A stretch of DNA of 64,000 nucleotides from Hymenobacter lucidus (GTDB lineage: Bacteria; Bacteroidota; Bacteroidia; Cytophagales; Hymenobacteraceae), in NCBI RefSeq assembly GCF_020447265.1, contig NZ_JAJADR010000004.1, forward strand, positions 434,001 through 498,000, in the 5' to 3' direction. Shown here piece by piece: positions 17,182 through 25,881 of this stretch. Position 1 is the first letter of the stretch, and the number at the start of each line of letters is the position of its first letter. The notes beneath the pieces are model-generated. The model had not been told where the DNA came from, made no database searches, and worked only from the letters and a program-made list of their open reading frames with translations. A program made the translations under genes and the position numbers.

Positions 17182-18273
17182 TTATTTCCAGAATTTGTCA
17201 ATGTAATTAGCAATGAGCACCGGTTTAGGCAAATCGTGGGCCTGTTCAGCCGTAAAAGGCGCCAAGCCAGAAGCCGCCAGCGCCGCCACCGGCAGGGGCT
17301 GGGCCAGCCAAACCGAGTGAAAGCGCGCCTCTACTTTCTGGTGGCTCAACACATGGCGTAAGGCCAGCACCGGCTCCTCGGCCTGGCCAGTAGCTATCTG
17401 TCCACCTACCCCGGCTACGGCTTCTACCAGGTCGAGGGCCGGTAGCTCAGCGGCATCGGTTTCGGTCAGGGCGAAATCGTAAAGGCCTTGCCAAATGTCT
17501 TTGGCAACGCGCTTCTTCAGATACAGCGTGTCGCCGTGCCGTAGTACTATATAATGGAAGTAGCGCGTGCGGCTGGCTTTGGCCTTGCTTTTTACCGGCA
17601 GTTCCTGCACCATACCGTGCTGAAAGGCGTAGCACTGACTTTGCAATGGGCAAAACAGGCAGTCCGGCTTCAGGGGTGTACATTGAATAGCTCCAAACTC
17701 CATAATGGCCTGGTTAAACTCATCGGGCGCGGCGGCCGGAATCAGCGTGTCGGCCAGGGCCTGAAACTCCTTGCGAGTAGCTGGCGCGGCTATATCGGAG
17801 GCAATACCAAACACGCGCGCCAGCACCCGGTACACATTGCCATCCAGCACGGCTACTTTTTCGCCAAAGGCAAAGGAGGCAATAGCCGCCGCCGTATACT
17901 GGCCCACGCCACGCAGCTTAAGCAACTCAGTATAGGTATTGGGAAAGACGCCTTCATACTCGCGCACTACCTGTTGAGCCGTGTGGTGCATGTTGCGGGC
18001 GCGGGAGTAATAGCCCAGCCCCTGCCAGTGACGCAGCACTTCATCCTCGGGCGCGGCAGCTAAGTTGTGCACCGTGGGGTAGGTCGTGATAAAGTCCAGG
18101 TAATAAGGTAAGCCCTGCTTTACCCGGGTTTGCTGCAAAATAACTTCGGAGAGCCAGATGGCATATGGGTCGCGGGTGTGGCGCCAGGGCAGGTCGCGGC
18201 GGTGGCGCGGGTACCATTCCAAGAGAGCCTGGGCAAAATAGGGATGAGCAGAAGCAAAAACGGAAAGAGACAA
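17182..18273 (-). CDS. mutY: A/G-specific adenine DNA glycosylase
   Basis: MutY removes adenine mispaired with 8-oxoguanine. The HhH-GPD domain shows LPWRHTRDPYAIWLSEVILQ with the catalytic glutamate, the hairpin LRGVGQYTAAAIASFAFG and the catalytic aspartate in AVLDGNVYRVLARV. The [4Fe-4S] cysteines appear as C-x6-C-x2-C-x5-C in CTPLKPDCLFCPLQSQC. A C-terminal NUDIX-like 8-oxoG recognition domain follows. No ATG occurs near the conserved N-terminus; the first ATG (18441) would add ~56 odd residues running through the HU promoter. I place the start at TTG 18273, giving 363 residues. It is divergent from the HU gene. Confidence 0.9.
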   Translation of the reverse strand: MSLSVFASAHPYFAQALLEWYPRHRRDLPWRHTRDPYAIWLSEVILQQTRVKQGLPYYLDFITTYPTVHNLAAAPEDEVLRHWQGLGYYSRARNMHHTAQQVVREYEGVFPNTYTELLKLRGVGQYTAAAIASFAFGEKVAVLDGNVYRVLARVFGIASDIAAPATRKEFQALADTLIPAAAPDEFNQAIMEFGAIQCTPLKPDCLFCPLQSQCYAFQHGMVQELPVKSKAKASRTRYFHYIVLRHGDTLYLKKRVAKDIWQGLYDFALTETDAAELPALDLVEAVAGVGGQIATGQAEEPVLALRHVLSHQKVEARFHSVWLAQPLPVAALAASGLAPFTAEQAHDLPKPVLIANYIDKFWK

Positions 18274-18334
18274 ATGTTTGATATATAGATGTTTGAAGAA
18301 CAAATGGGACGCTAAATGGATTGCGGAAAAAGTA

Positions 18335-18364
18335 TTGCAAAACCAAAAAAGGGGACTACCTTTG
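18335..18364 (+). promoter_or_regulatory. HU gene promoter
   Basis: TTG (18335-18337), 19 nt, then TACCTTTG (18357-18364) is a textbook Bacteroidota -33/-7 promoter. It implies a roughly 100-nt 5' leader before the GTG start of HU. Confidence 0.75.
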
Positions 18365-18468
18365 TGGCCCGAATTCTTAAGCGAAAAGCCTACCGGGCAA
18401 GGGCTTACGTGTTGAATCGGGAGTTTTTGCCCAGCATACATTTTTCACACCTTAGTACACATACCAGC

Positions 18469-18774
18469 GTGACTAAAGCAGAAGTAATCGCCGAAATCGC
18501 CGACAAGACCGGCATTGAGAAGACCGACGTATCGGCTACCGTTGAAGCATTTTTCAAAGTGGTAAAAGATTCGATGGCCGATGGCAACAACATTTACGTG
18601 CGTGGCTTCGGTAGCTTCGTAAACAAAAAACGGGCAAAGAAAGTCGCTCGCAACATCTCAAAAAACACTTCGATCATCATCGACGAGCACTTCATTCCGA
18701 GCTTCAAGCCGTCGAAGACCTTCATCGGTAAGATCAAAAACAGCAAGAAGATCAAAGAGACGGCTCAGGCCTAA
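18469..18774 (+). CDS. hup: HU-family DNA-binding protein
   Basis: This 101-residue histone-like protein bends and compacts DNA. The sequence TKAEVIAEIADKTGIEKTDV is the HU dimerisation helix pair, followed by the conserved GFGSFVNKKRAKKVARNIS arm base and the KTFIGKIK end. The start codon is GTG at 18469. The in-frame ATG further upstream would add ~50 residues of mixed composition and span the promoter, so it is rejected. A GC-rich terminator follows. It is divergent from mutY and precedes the TPR gene. Confidence 0.93.
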   Translation: MTKAEVIAEIADKTGIEKTDVSATVEAFFKVVKDSMADGNNIYVRGFGSFVNKKRAKKVARNISKNTSIIIDEHFIPSFKPSKTFIGKIKNSKKIKETAQA

Positions 18775-18803
18775 CTTTCTTTCTTCGTAACATTGCCGGC
18801 CGA

Positions 18804-18845
18804 GCCGCCGGGGATTCCAAGTTTGGGAGCCCGGCGGCCTGCTTT
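18804..18845 (+). terminator. Terminator after HU
   Basis: A 9-bp GC stem GCCGCCGGG/CCCGGCGGC (18804-18812, 18830-18838) is followed by a five-T run. It ends a few bases before the next start codon. Confidence 0.8.
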
Positions 18846-18851
18846 TTCCAC

Positions 18852-19745
18852 ATGGCTTCACGTCCTTCTTCCCATCAGCTTTTAGTTCTGGCCGTCGCCC
18901 TCGCACTGGTGGCCGGATTATTCCTGTTGCCAAAAGGAATCGTAAAACCCAAGGAAGGTAAAGCGGAACTGAGCAAAGACGCGGCCCGCACGGCCAACCG
19001 TGACAACGGCGCGGCCGCACCCTCTACGGCTTCCGTAGATGGCGCGGCCCCGACTGGCGCTACTCCCGAGCAGCCGCACATGGCAATAGCTCCCGAGCAG
19101 CGCCGCGAAATCGGGGCGTTGCTGGCGAAGTACACGGCCGAGCCTGACCCCGCTGCTAAGCTGCGGCTGGCTTCGGATCTGGCGGGCAAGTACCGCGCCG
19201 TCGAGAAGTTCGACAGTGCCGGCTACTACTTCGAGCAGATTGCCGTGGCCCGCCCCGGTGAGCAAGCCTGGCAGCGTGCCGCCGATGCTTACTACGAGGC
19301 CTTTAGCTTTGCTACTACTGAGGAGCGGGCGAAGCTGTTGGGTGCCAAAACCAAGGAGCTCTATGAGCGGGTGTTGAAAAACAACCCCGATAACCTCAAG
19401 GCCAAAACCAACCTGGGAATGGCGCTGATGGCTGGCGACAATCCGGTGGCGGGCGTAACGCTGTTGCGCGAAGTGCTGGCTGCTGATCCTAAAAACGAAG
19501 AGGCCCTCTACAACCTGGGTGTCTTGTCGTTGCGAAGCAATCAGAACGATAAAGCGGTGGAGCGGTTCCGGGAGTTAACGCTGGTAAATCCGGAAAATGC
19601 CAACGGACAGTTCTACTTGGGCGTATCTTTGGCCCTGACCGGCGCCAAGGAAGACGCCCGCAAGGCCTTCACCAAGGCCAAAAGCTTGAGCACGGACCCC
19701 GGCTTCACCGCCTCCGTGGACGAGCAATTGCAGAAATTGAATTAA
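18852..19745 (+). CDS. Membrane-anchored TPR protein
   Basis: This 297-residue protein has an N-terminal signal anchor (LLVLAVALALVAGLFLLP, about 10-27), a low-complexity Ala/Thr/Pro linker (~40-75), and at least three tetratricopeptide repeats in the C-terminal half. The repeat cores include NPDNLKAKTNLGMALMAG, DPKNEEALYNLGVLSLRSN and NPENANGQFYLGVSLALTG. TPR domains scaffold protein contacts, here probably on the periplasmic side. The position between HU and the small basic protein/rng is a recurrent Bacteroidota arrangement, but its partner is unknown. Confidence 0.82.
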   Translation: MASRPSSHQLLVLAVALALVAGLFLLPKGIVKPKEGKAELSKDAARTANRDNGAAAPSTASVDGAAPTGATPEQPHMAIAPEQRREIGALLAKYTAEPDPAAKLRLASDLAGKYRAVEKFDSAGYYFEQIAVARPGEQAWQRAADAYYEAFSFATTEERAKLLGAKTKELYERVLKNNPDNLKAKTNLGMALMAGDNPVAGVTLLREVLAADPKNEEALYNLGVLSLRSNQNDKAVERFRELTLVNPENANGQFYLGVSLALTGAKEDARKAFTKAKSLSTDPGFTASVDEQLQKLN

Positions 19746-19773
19746 GTTTTTTACAACCCTAACCTCATCAAAC

Positions 19774-19863
19774 ATGCCCTGCGGTAAAAAGAGAAAGCGT
19801 CATAAGATTGCCACTCACAAGCGGAAGAAGCGTCTGCGCAAGAACCGTCACAAGAAGAAGTAA
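19774..19863 (+). CDS. 29-residue AURKAIP1/COX24-type basic protein
   Basis: This tiny Lys/Arg/His-rich protein reads MPCGKKRKRHKIATHKRKKR and ends LRKNRHKKK. It matches the short AURKAIP1/COX24-domain proteins conserved in Bacteroidota and resembles the small ribosomal protein bS22 of mycobacteria in composition and KKRxRKxxHK patterning. It is easily missed because of its size. It is flanked by the TPR gene 28 nt upstream and by rng, with a hairpin after it. A ribosomal role is inferred from the family and the extreme basic character. Confidence 0.85.
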   Translation: MPCGKKRKRHKIATHKRKKRLRKNRHKKK

Positions 19864-19975
19864 GCCCTTTCCGGGTTTGCTGGCGGCCGGTCAAACGCTT
19901 TGACTTCGAAGGCCGTCTATCTCTCACGTAGAGTATCTCGAGAGTGGCTAAAAGTTCGCTTTTCCCGTGGCTAAG

Positions 19976-20010
19976 AAGGGAAGCTGGTGCCTTGTGCACT
20001 GGCTTCCCTT
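19976..20010 (+). terminator. Hairpin between the small basic gene and rng
   Basis: AAGGGAAGC (19976-19984) pairs with GCTTCCCTT (20002-20010), and pairing continues with two mismatches toward the loop. A short T run follows. Partial termination is likely. Confidence 0.6.
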
Positions 20011-20071
20011 TGACGGTTTCGGGGGATAGGGCTGCGGCTGATTTCGGTGCTCACTTAACTTATCTGACCCA

Positions 20072-21682
20072 TTGAGTAACGAATTAGTCATTAATTCTAC
20101 TCAGGAAGGAGAACGGATTGCCCTGCTCCAGGATAAGCGGCTCATTGAATACCACTTTGACCGCAATGACACCAACTATTCCGTTGGTGACATCTTCCTG
20201 GGTACGGTCAAGAAAGTTATGCCCGGTCTGAACGCCGCGTTCATTGACATCGGGTATCAAAAAGACGCGTTTCTGCACTACGGCGACTTGGGGGAGAACT
20301 TCCCTTCGCTGCTGAAGTGGAGCAGAGGCGTACAATCGCAGAAAATTACCGTCGGGGCGCTCAAGAACTTCCAGTTCGACGGGCAGCTCGACAAAGTCGG
20401 CAAGGCCGCCGACGTCTTCAAGAAGGGCCAGCAGCTGCTGGTTCAGATTGTGAAAGAGCCGATTTCCACCAAGGGGCCGCGCTTATCCATGGATATTTCC
20501 ATGGCGGGCCGGTATCTGGTGCTGGTTCCTTTTTCCAATACGATTAGCGTATCCAAGAAAATCGTCAGCAAGACGGAGCGGGAGCGGCTTAAGCGGCTCA
20601 TTGCATCTATCAAGCCCGACAATTTTGGCGTAATCATCCGCACTGTGGCCGAAGGCCGCGAGGTGGCTGAGCTCGACCGGGATATGCAGAGCATGACGGC
20701 CAACTGGGAACAGCTCTTCACTGCCTTGCGCACGGCCAAGCCGAACGACAAGGTGCTGGGGGAACTGGGCCGCACCAGCTCCATGATTCGCGACATGCTC
20801 AACGAAAGCTTCGACTCCATTACTGTGGATTCGGCGCCGATGTATGAGGAAATGCGCAGCTACCTCCAGAAAATTGCGCCCGACCGGCTCGGCCTGCTCA
20901 AGCTCCACACCGGCAAGGTGAAAGTATTTGAGCACGTCGGGATTGAAAAGCAGCTTAAAACGCTGTTTGGCAAAACCGTAACGGTACCGGGCGGCGGCTA
21001 CTTGGTGATTGAACACACCGAGGCCCTGCACGTCATCGACGTCAACTCGGGCAACAAGAGCAACCAGGAAAGTGACCAGGAGGCTACGGCTCTCATGATC
21101 AACATGCTGGCAGCTAAGGAGGTAGCCCGGCAGTTGCGCCTGCGCGACATGGGCGGCATTATCGTCGTCGATTTTATCGACATGAAGAGTGCCGATAGTC
21201 GCAAAAAGGTGGAAGATGCCGTGAAGGACATCATGAAGAACGACAAAGCGCGCTTCACGATTCTGCCCATTACCAAATTCGGGCTGCTGCAGATTACGCG
21301 GCAGCGCGTACGCCCCGCCGAGAACATTGTGACCGGTGAAGTGTGCCCCACCTGTGGCGGCACGGGCAAGATTTCGGCCTCTATCCTCGTAACGGACGAA
21401 ATCGACAATAGCATTGAGGACCTGCTGGTTACCCAAAACCAGTCGGGCATCACGCTGTACGTACACCCCTTCCTGCACGCTTATTACACCAAGGGATTGG
21501 TGTCGAAGCAGATGAAGTGGTATTTGAAATATTATAAGTGGGTGAAAATCATGAAGGATACTTCATTGGGCCTCACTGACTACCGCATCGAGGATGAGCG
21601 AGGCGAGGAAATCGAATTGCATTCCCCCGCCGCCGCCATGAGCCGCCTCCAGGACCGGGAGGTGGAAGAAATTACTGATTGA
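20072..21682 (+). CDS. rng: Ribonuclease G/E
   Basis: This 536-residue endoribonuclease acts in rRNA maturation and RNA turnover. The N-terminal S1 domain is at about 35-125 (VGDIFLGTVKKVMPGLNAAF). The catalytic DNase I-like core carries metal-binding aspartates in HVIDVNSGNKS and IIVVDFIDMKS. The zinc-link motif CPTCGGTGK is at about 429. It lacks the long disordered tail of E. coli RNase E, so it is RNase G-sized. The start is TTG at 20072, giving MSNELVINSTQEGERIAL, the family's normal N-terminus. A strong terminator follows. Confidence 0.93.
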   Translation: MSNELVINSTQEGERIALLQDKRLIEYHFDRNDTNYSVGDIFLGTVKKVMPGLNAAFIDIGYQKDAFLHYGDLGENFPSLLKWSRGVQSQKITVGALKNFQFDGQLDKVGKAADVFKKGQQLLVQIVKEPISTKGPRLSMDISMAGRYLVLVPFSNTISVSKKIVSKTERERLKRLIASIKPDNFGVIIRTVAEGREVAELDRDMQSMTANWEQLFTALRTAKPNDKVLGELGRTSSMIRDMLNESFDSITVDSAPMYEEMRSYLQKIAPDRLGLLKLHTGKVKVFEHVGIEKQLKTLFGKTVTVPGGGYLVIEHTEALHVIDVNSGNKSNQESDQEATALMINMLAAKEVARQLRLRDMGGIIVVDFIDMKSADSRKKVEDAVKDIMKNDKARFTILPITKFGLLQITRQRVRPAENIVTGEVCPTCGGTGKISASILVTDEIDNSIEDLLVTQNQSGITLYVHPFLHAYYTKGLVSKQMKWYLKYYKWVKIMKDTSLGLTDYRIEDERGEEIELHSPAAAMSRLQDREVEEITD

Positions 21683-21715
21683 CGGTTTTTCTGCGAAAAC
21701 CTTCCTGATAAGAAG

Positions 21716-21754
21716 AAAGCCCTCGTTGCTCGGCAAGAGCAGCGGGGGCTTTTT
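21716..21754 (+). terminator. Terminator after rng
   Basis: A 16-bp stem with one mismatch (21716-21731, 21737-21752) and a GGCAA loop ends in T residues. Confidence 0.88.
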
Positions 21755-21815
21755 CGTTTTAATGTGCTAATTCTTAATGTGAGGAATGTGCTAAATGTGG
21801 AGGGTATGTACAACT

Positions 21816-21976
21816 TGTCCTTGCGAGGCGCAGACGTAGCAATCCGTCCTCTGGAATGTGGCGAGTTTCCTAAGGTGAAAAGCCCTTTATCGAACCAACG
21901 ATAAAGGGCTTTCTGGTAGAAGGCTGTGTCGTACTGTGCAGAGGACTGGTTGCCACGGCTGCACCTCGCAAGGACA
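21816..21976. repeat. MITE/REP-like inverted-repeat element with nested hairpin
   Basis: Two 37-nt arms (21816-21852 and 21940-21976) are reverse complements with about five mismatches and start TGTCCTTGCGAGG. The centre holds a perfect 14-bp hairpin (21879-21892/21899-21912). It resembles the dispersed TTGCGAGG...AGCAATCC family of bacterial repeats and fills the gap between rng and the barrel protein. Confidence 0.75.
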
Positions 21977-21984
21977 GAGCCGGT

Positions 21985-22680
21985 TTAGAACTTCAGGCCG
22001 AAATCCAGGGCTACTTCGTTGTTTTTGAGCGTTACGTCCTGGAAGCCCCGGTCCTTATCAAAGTACTTGTCGATGTTGACTAGGCCGCGGTGGTAGGAAA
22101 TACCGCCGAATACCTTGGTGCTCTGGCCCAACTGATACTCAACACCGGCGCCAACAAGGCCCGACAAGTCGGGGATGATGACGTGCTTGGAAGATTCGGT
22201 TTCGGCGTTGCCGTTGCTGGGGTCGGTATAGCGTTTCTCACCATTAATGCGGGTGGCAATAACGCCGCCGGCCGTGCCACCAAGCTGGAAGTAGAGTTTG
22301 GTGTCGGTGGCAATATCGTTGGTGAAGAGCTTCACGCTAATGGGCACTTCCAGGTACTGCAGACCGATTTTCTGTTCCCGGGTCAGGCTGGGATCTGACG
22401 AAACCGAAGCTGGGTCACGGTCACGGTAGCTGATGGTGCCGCCTTTGCCGGTGAGCCACAGGCCGGTGCTGAAGGCGTAATTCTGCCCAAAGAAATAGTC
22501 GACCACCAAGCCGCCACCCAGACTGAGCTTGCTCTTTTCGTTCTGGAAATTCAAGGCTGAAGGGGAGTCGGCGCGCAGATAGGTAATGGACGGCGAGAGT
22601 TTCAAGCCAATTTCAACCTGTGCCGAAGCCGTGCCAGCCGACGCACCCAGCGTCAGCATTGCGAGAAGCAATTTTTTCAT
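21985..22680 (-). CDS. Outer-membrane beta-barrel protein (PorT-like)
   Basis: This 231-residue exported protein has a signal peptide (MKKLLLAMLTLGASAGTASA, cut before QVEIG). Alternating amphipathic strands fit an 8-stranded barrel of the PorT/OmpW-like outer-membrane type common in Bacteroidota: VEIGLKLSPSITYLRA, KLSLGGGLVVDYFFG, LQYLEVPISVKLF, VFGGISYHRGL, and a C-terminal aromatic VALDFGLKF. YLEVPISVKL is a frequent motif of this family. The start was moved to 22680 because the upstream extension lacks export features. It is divergent from gldB. Specific function is unknown. Confidence 0.8.
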   Translation of the reverse strand: MKKLLLAMLTLGASAGTASAQVEIGLKLSPSITYLRADSPSALNFQNEKSKLSLGGGLVVDYFFGQNYAFSTGLWLTGKGGTISYRDRDPASVSSDPSLTREQKIGLQYLEVPISVKLFTNDIATDTKLYFQLGGTAGGVIATRINGEKRYTDPSNGNAETESSKHVIIPDLSGLVGAGVEYQLGQSTKVFGGISYHRGLVNIDKYFDKDRGFQDVTLKNNEVALDFGLKF

Positions 22681-22785
22681 AAGAAGAGGAAAAGAGTCAG
22701 GCTTTAGACGAAAGACAGCCGTGCGGCGTTTCGTTTTGGCTATTTTCGCCCTAAAGATAGAAGCGTGACGTACATTCCTGCCTAT

Positions 22786-23784
22786 ATGCGCCTTTTGCTG
22801 GCCTGTTTTCTGTGCACCGGCGTGCTGCTGAGCGGCTGCACTTCCAACGAAACCTGCCAACCCGACCCGGAAGTGGCCAAAGTGCCCGTAACGGTGCTAC
22901 TGGAACGACTGGAGCAGCCATTCTTTAAAATCAAGACAGTGGATGAGGCCAAGGAGTTTATCCGCCAACAGCCGGCTTTTGCTACCTATTTTCTGGGGCG
23001 CAAGCAGTTTCCCTCGGAAGAGGTGCTGGCCAAGCAGTTGGTGGGGCTCTCCACTGAGCCGGGGCTACGCAAGCTGGGGCAGGATTCGGAAGCCGCCTTC
23101 AAGGACACCGAGGCGCTGCGGGGCCAGCTCAAGCAGCTGTTTCAGCACGTGCGCTACTATTTTCCCGCGTTTCCGGTGCCGCCGGTGAAGACTTTCGTGA
23201 GCGGGCTGAGCCAGGATATGTTCGTGAATGATAGCCTGATGGTGCTCAGCATCGACTTCTTTGCCGGCCCCAAAGCTAGTTACCGGCCCAACGTGCCCGA
23301 GTATATTCTGCGCCGCTATGAGCCGGCCTACATGCTGCCCACGGCCGCGCTGGCCATTTCCAGCAAGTACAACCAGAAGAAGCTCACCGACCAGACAATG
23401 CTGAGCGAGATGGTGCAGTTTGGCAAGTCGCTCTACTTCGCCGAGAAAGTGTTGCCCTGCACCGCCGATTCGTTGCTGATTGGCTTCACGGACAAGGAGC
23501 TGGCCAACGTGCAGTTCAACGAAGGCAAGGTGTGGGCCCACTTCATTGAAAAGAACCTCATCTACAACACCAGCCCGTTCACGATTCAAAAGTATATCGG
23601 GGAGCGGCCTAATGTGCCCGAAATCGACAAAACCTGCCCCGGTCGGGTAGGGGCCTGGGTGGGCTGGCAGATTGTGCGCAAGTACATGGGCGAGCATCCC
23701 AACGTAACCCTGGCCCAGCTCATGGCGCAGAAAGACCCCCAGCGCATCCTGAACGAGTCGCGCTACCGGCCCCGGCGGAAGTGA
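22786..23784 (+). CDS. gldB: Gliding motility lipoprotein GldB
   Basis: This 332-residue lipoprotein is of the GldB family, required for gliding and T9SS function in Flavobacterium. A signal peptide with lipobox LLSGC ends at residue ~17. Family landmarks include YYFPAFPVPPVKTFVSGLS, LSIDFFAGP, PEYILRRYEP, MVQFGKSLYF, KVWAHFIEKNLIYNT and the C-terminal GAWVGWQIVRKYMGEHP. The ATG at 22786 is preferred over the GTG at 22765 because it gives a compact signal peptide. The nearby gldD (15.9 kb) belongs to the same motility system, though not to the same operon. Confidence 0.88.
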   Translation: MRLLLACFLCTGVLLSGCTSNETCQPDPEVAKVPVTVLLERLEQPFFKIKTVDEAKEFIRQQPAFATYFLGRKQFPSEEVLAKQLVGLSTEPGLRKLGQDSEAAFKDTEALRGQLKQLFQHVRYYFPAFPVPPVKTFVSGLSQDMFVNDSLMVLSIDFFAGPKASYRPNVPEYILRRYEPAYMLPTAALAISSKYNQKKLTDQTMLSEMVQFGKSLYFAEKVLPCTADSLLIGFTDKELANVQFNEGKVWAHFIEKNLIYNTSPFTIQKYIGERPNVPEIDKTCPGRVGAWVGWQIVRKYMGEHPNVTLAQLMAQKDPQRILNESRYRPRRK

Positions 23785-23839
23785 TAAAACAGTAGGAGCA
23801 GCCAATAGCGGCGCAGTAACCTGCATTTCGTTCTTTCAG

Positions 23840-23877
23840 GAATTAGGGGCGAATTCCTAATTGCTAATCCCTAATTC
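23840..23877. repeat. Short AT-rich inverted repeat before the glycosyltransferase
   Basis: GAATTAGGG (23840-23848) and CCCTAATTC (23869-23877) pair around a loop that repeats CCTAATT. It may terminate gldB transcription. Confidence 0.45.
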
Positions 23878-23892
23878 GTAAGTAAAAAGCCG

Positions 23893-25095
23893 GTGCACAT
23901 TGCCGTTTTCAGCCAGTACCACACCAACCCCGACTGTCCGGCCACGAGCCGGCACTACTCGTTGCTGGCGCACCTGGCCCGGTCGCACCGCGTTACGCTC
24001 ATTACCACCAGCACCTGGGAAGCCCAGCGCCTGACGCAGGAGTATCCGTGGCTGCCGGAAGGCGTAGAAATTCGAGCCGCTGAGGTACCTTACGAAAACA
24101 AGATGGGTGTGGCCCGGCGCGTACTGTCGTTTGGGCAATACGCGGCCTATGCCGTGCGGGAAGGCCTGCGCCTGGAGCGCCCCGACGTTATCTGGGGCAT
24201 CAGCACGCCGCTGACGGCCGCCTGGGCCGCGGCCCGGGTAGCCCGGTGGCGGCGGGTGCCGTGGGTGTTCGAAGTGCAGGATCTGTGGCCCTCTTTCCCT
24301 ATTGCTATGGGGGCCGTGCCGAGCGGTTTGGCGCAACGGCGGTTATTTGCCCTGGAAAAAAGCCTGTACCAAAGTGCTAGTCATATACTGCCCCTGTCGC
24401 CCGACATGACGCGCTACGTCGAAAACCTCGGCATTTCGCCCGCTAAAATCACGACGGTGCTCAACGGCACTGACCTGGAGCTGGCAGCGCTGGCTACTGC
24501 CGAAACCGTAGCGAATCTGCGGACTGCGCACGGCTTGCAGGGCAAGCGCGTGGTGTTGTACGCCGGTACTTTTGGGCGGGCCAATGATATTCCGACCCTG
24601 GTATCCGCCGCCGAGCAGCTGGCCCTCACCCAGCCCGATATTGTGTGGCTATTCATGGGGCTGGGCTTTCATGAGCCACTGGTGCGGGCCGCCGCGGCCC
24701 GGTGTGCTGCCATTCGGATAGTACCGCCCCAGCCGCGCCACGCCGTTTTTTCGTGGTTTAAGCTGGCCGATATATCCGTGGTTTCCTTCCTGGATATGCC
24801 CGTGCTGGACGCCAACTCGCCGGCCAAGTTCTATGATAGCCTGGCCGTCGGCACACCGGTCGTCGTCACCAACCAGGGCTGGACAAAGAGTTTTGTACAG
24901 CAGTACCGTTGCGGCTGGTATGTACCGGGCAGCAATGCCGACGCCTTACAAAGGCTGCTGACGGAAGTGCTGGCACAGCCCGATAAACTGGCGGAAGCCG
25001 GCCGCAATGGCCAGGTAGTAGCCGCCGCGCAATTCGACCGACAGCAGATTGCGCAAACCGTGCAAGACATTCTGGAAAGCAGTACGGGCTGTTAA
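23893..25095 (+). CDS. Glycosyltransferase family 4, WbuB-like
   Basis: This 400-residue cytoplasmic or membrane-associated glycosyltransferase probably adds a sugar during surface polysaccharide synthesis. It has two Rossmann domains: N-terminal MHIAVFSQYHTNPDCPATSR (the start typical of WbuB-type enzymes) and VFEVQDLWP near 137. The C-terminal GT-B half has VVLYAGTFGRANDIPTL near 230 and the donor-binding ANSPAKFYDSLAVGTPVV near 310, equivalent to the E-x7-E region. The start is GTG at 23893. No other polysaccharide genes adjoin it, so its product cannot be assigned. A short inverted repeat (23840-23877) precedes it. Confidence 0.85.
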   Translation: MHIAVFSQYHTNPDCPATSRHYSLLAHLARSHRVTLITTSTWEAQRLTQEYPWLPEGVEIRAAEVPYENKMGVARRVLSFGQYAAYAVREGLRLERPDVIWGISTPLTAAWAAARVARWRRVPWVFEVQDLWPSFPIAMGAVPSGLAQRRLFALEKSLYQSASHILPLSPDMTRYVENLGISPAKITTVLNGTDLELAALATAETVANLRTAHGLQGKRVVLYAGTFGRANDIPTLVSAAEQLALTQPDIVWLFMGLGFHEPLVRAAAARCAAIRIVPPQPRHAVFSWFKLADISVVSFLDMPVLDANSPAKFYDSLAVGTPVVVTNQGWTKSFVQQYRCGWYVPGSNADALQRLLTEVLAQPDKLAEAGRNGQVVAAAQFDRQQIAQTVQDILESSTGC

Positions 25096-25144
25096 ACCCA
25101 GGAGAACTGGTTTTATACTAAGTTGTACCAATGGACAGGCTGAA

Positions 25145-25834
25145 TCAGATTTCTACGTTGGTAGCTGGATTCAGATCCTCCGCGCTAGGCTTGCCAAAAT
25201 GGGTAGCATAATACTTGCAAAATCCCTTCAGTGGGCATATTTCACACTTTGGGCTCCGGGCCACGCACACGTAGCGCCCGTGCAGAATAAGCCAATGGTG
25301 GGCTTTGGGAATAAGACTTTCCGGTATATAACGCACCAACTCCTTCTCCACGGCCAGCGGCGTAGTAGCTTTTTGCGGTACTAGCCCCAGCCGGTGCGAC
25401 ACCCGGAAGACGTGCGTGTCGACGGCCATTGCCGGCTGATTGTAAATCACTGAGACGATGACATTGGCCGTTTTGCGGCCGACGCCCGGCAGGCGCTGCA
25501 ATTCCTCGATGGTGCTAGGTACTTCCGAGTTGAATTCGGAAACCAACAGACGGCCCAGACCAGCTAGGTGCTTGGCTTTGTTGTTGGGGTAGGAGACGCT
25601 GCGGATAAAAGGGAAAATCTCTTCGGCCGATGCTAAGGCTAGGTGAGCCGGTGTAGGAAACCGCTCCAGCAGCGCCGGCATAATCTGATTAACCCGCTTA
25701 TCGGTACACTGGGCGCTGAGTACCACGGCCACGATAAGCTCGTACGGATTGCCGTAGTGCAGCTCCGTTTGAGGTTCAGGAAAGTGCGTGGTAAAGTAAT
25801 TGAGGAAGTGGCGGAACCGCTCGGGCTTGCGCAT
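25145..25834 (-). CDS. nth: Endonuclease III
   Basis: This 229-residue base-excision glycosylase/AP lyase removes oxidised pyrimidines. The HhH motif LPGVGRKTANVIV contains the catalytic lysine and MAVDTHVFRVSHRLGL the catalytic aspartate. The iron-sulfur cluster cysteines follow as C-x6-C-x2-C-x5-C in CVARSPKCEICPLKGFC. LSAQCTDKRVNQI is the substrate-pocket helix. About 18 residues follow the cluster. It is convergent with the glycosyltransferase, with 49 bp between stops. Confidence 0.95.
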   Translation of the reverse strand: MRKPERFRHFLNYFTTHFPEPQTELHYGNPYELIVAVVLSAQCTDKRVNQIMPALLERFPTPAHLALASAEEIFPFIRSVSYPNNKAKHLAGLGRLLVSEFNSEVPSTIEELQRLPGVGRKTANVIVSVIYNQPAMAVDTHVFRVSHRLGLVPQKATTPLAVEKELVRYIPESLIPKAHHWLILHGRYVCVARSPKCEICPLKGFCKYYATHFGKPSAEDLNPATNVEI

Positions 25835-25881
25835 GGCAGAAAGCTATAAGCACTGGGAGAGCGGCAAAATAACGCCAAAAA

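Noticed and set aside
18274..18441. ATG start of mutY at 18441
   Set aside because: It would place the HU promoter inside mutY and add ~56 residues unlike any MutY N-terminus.
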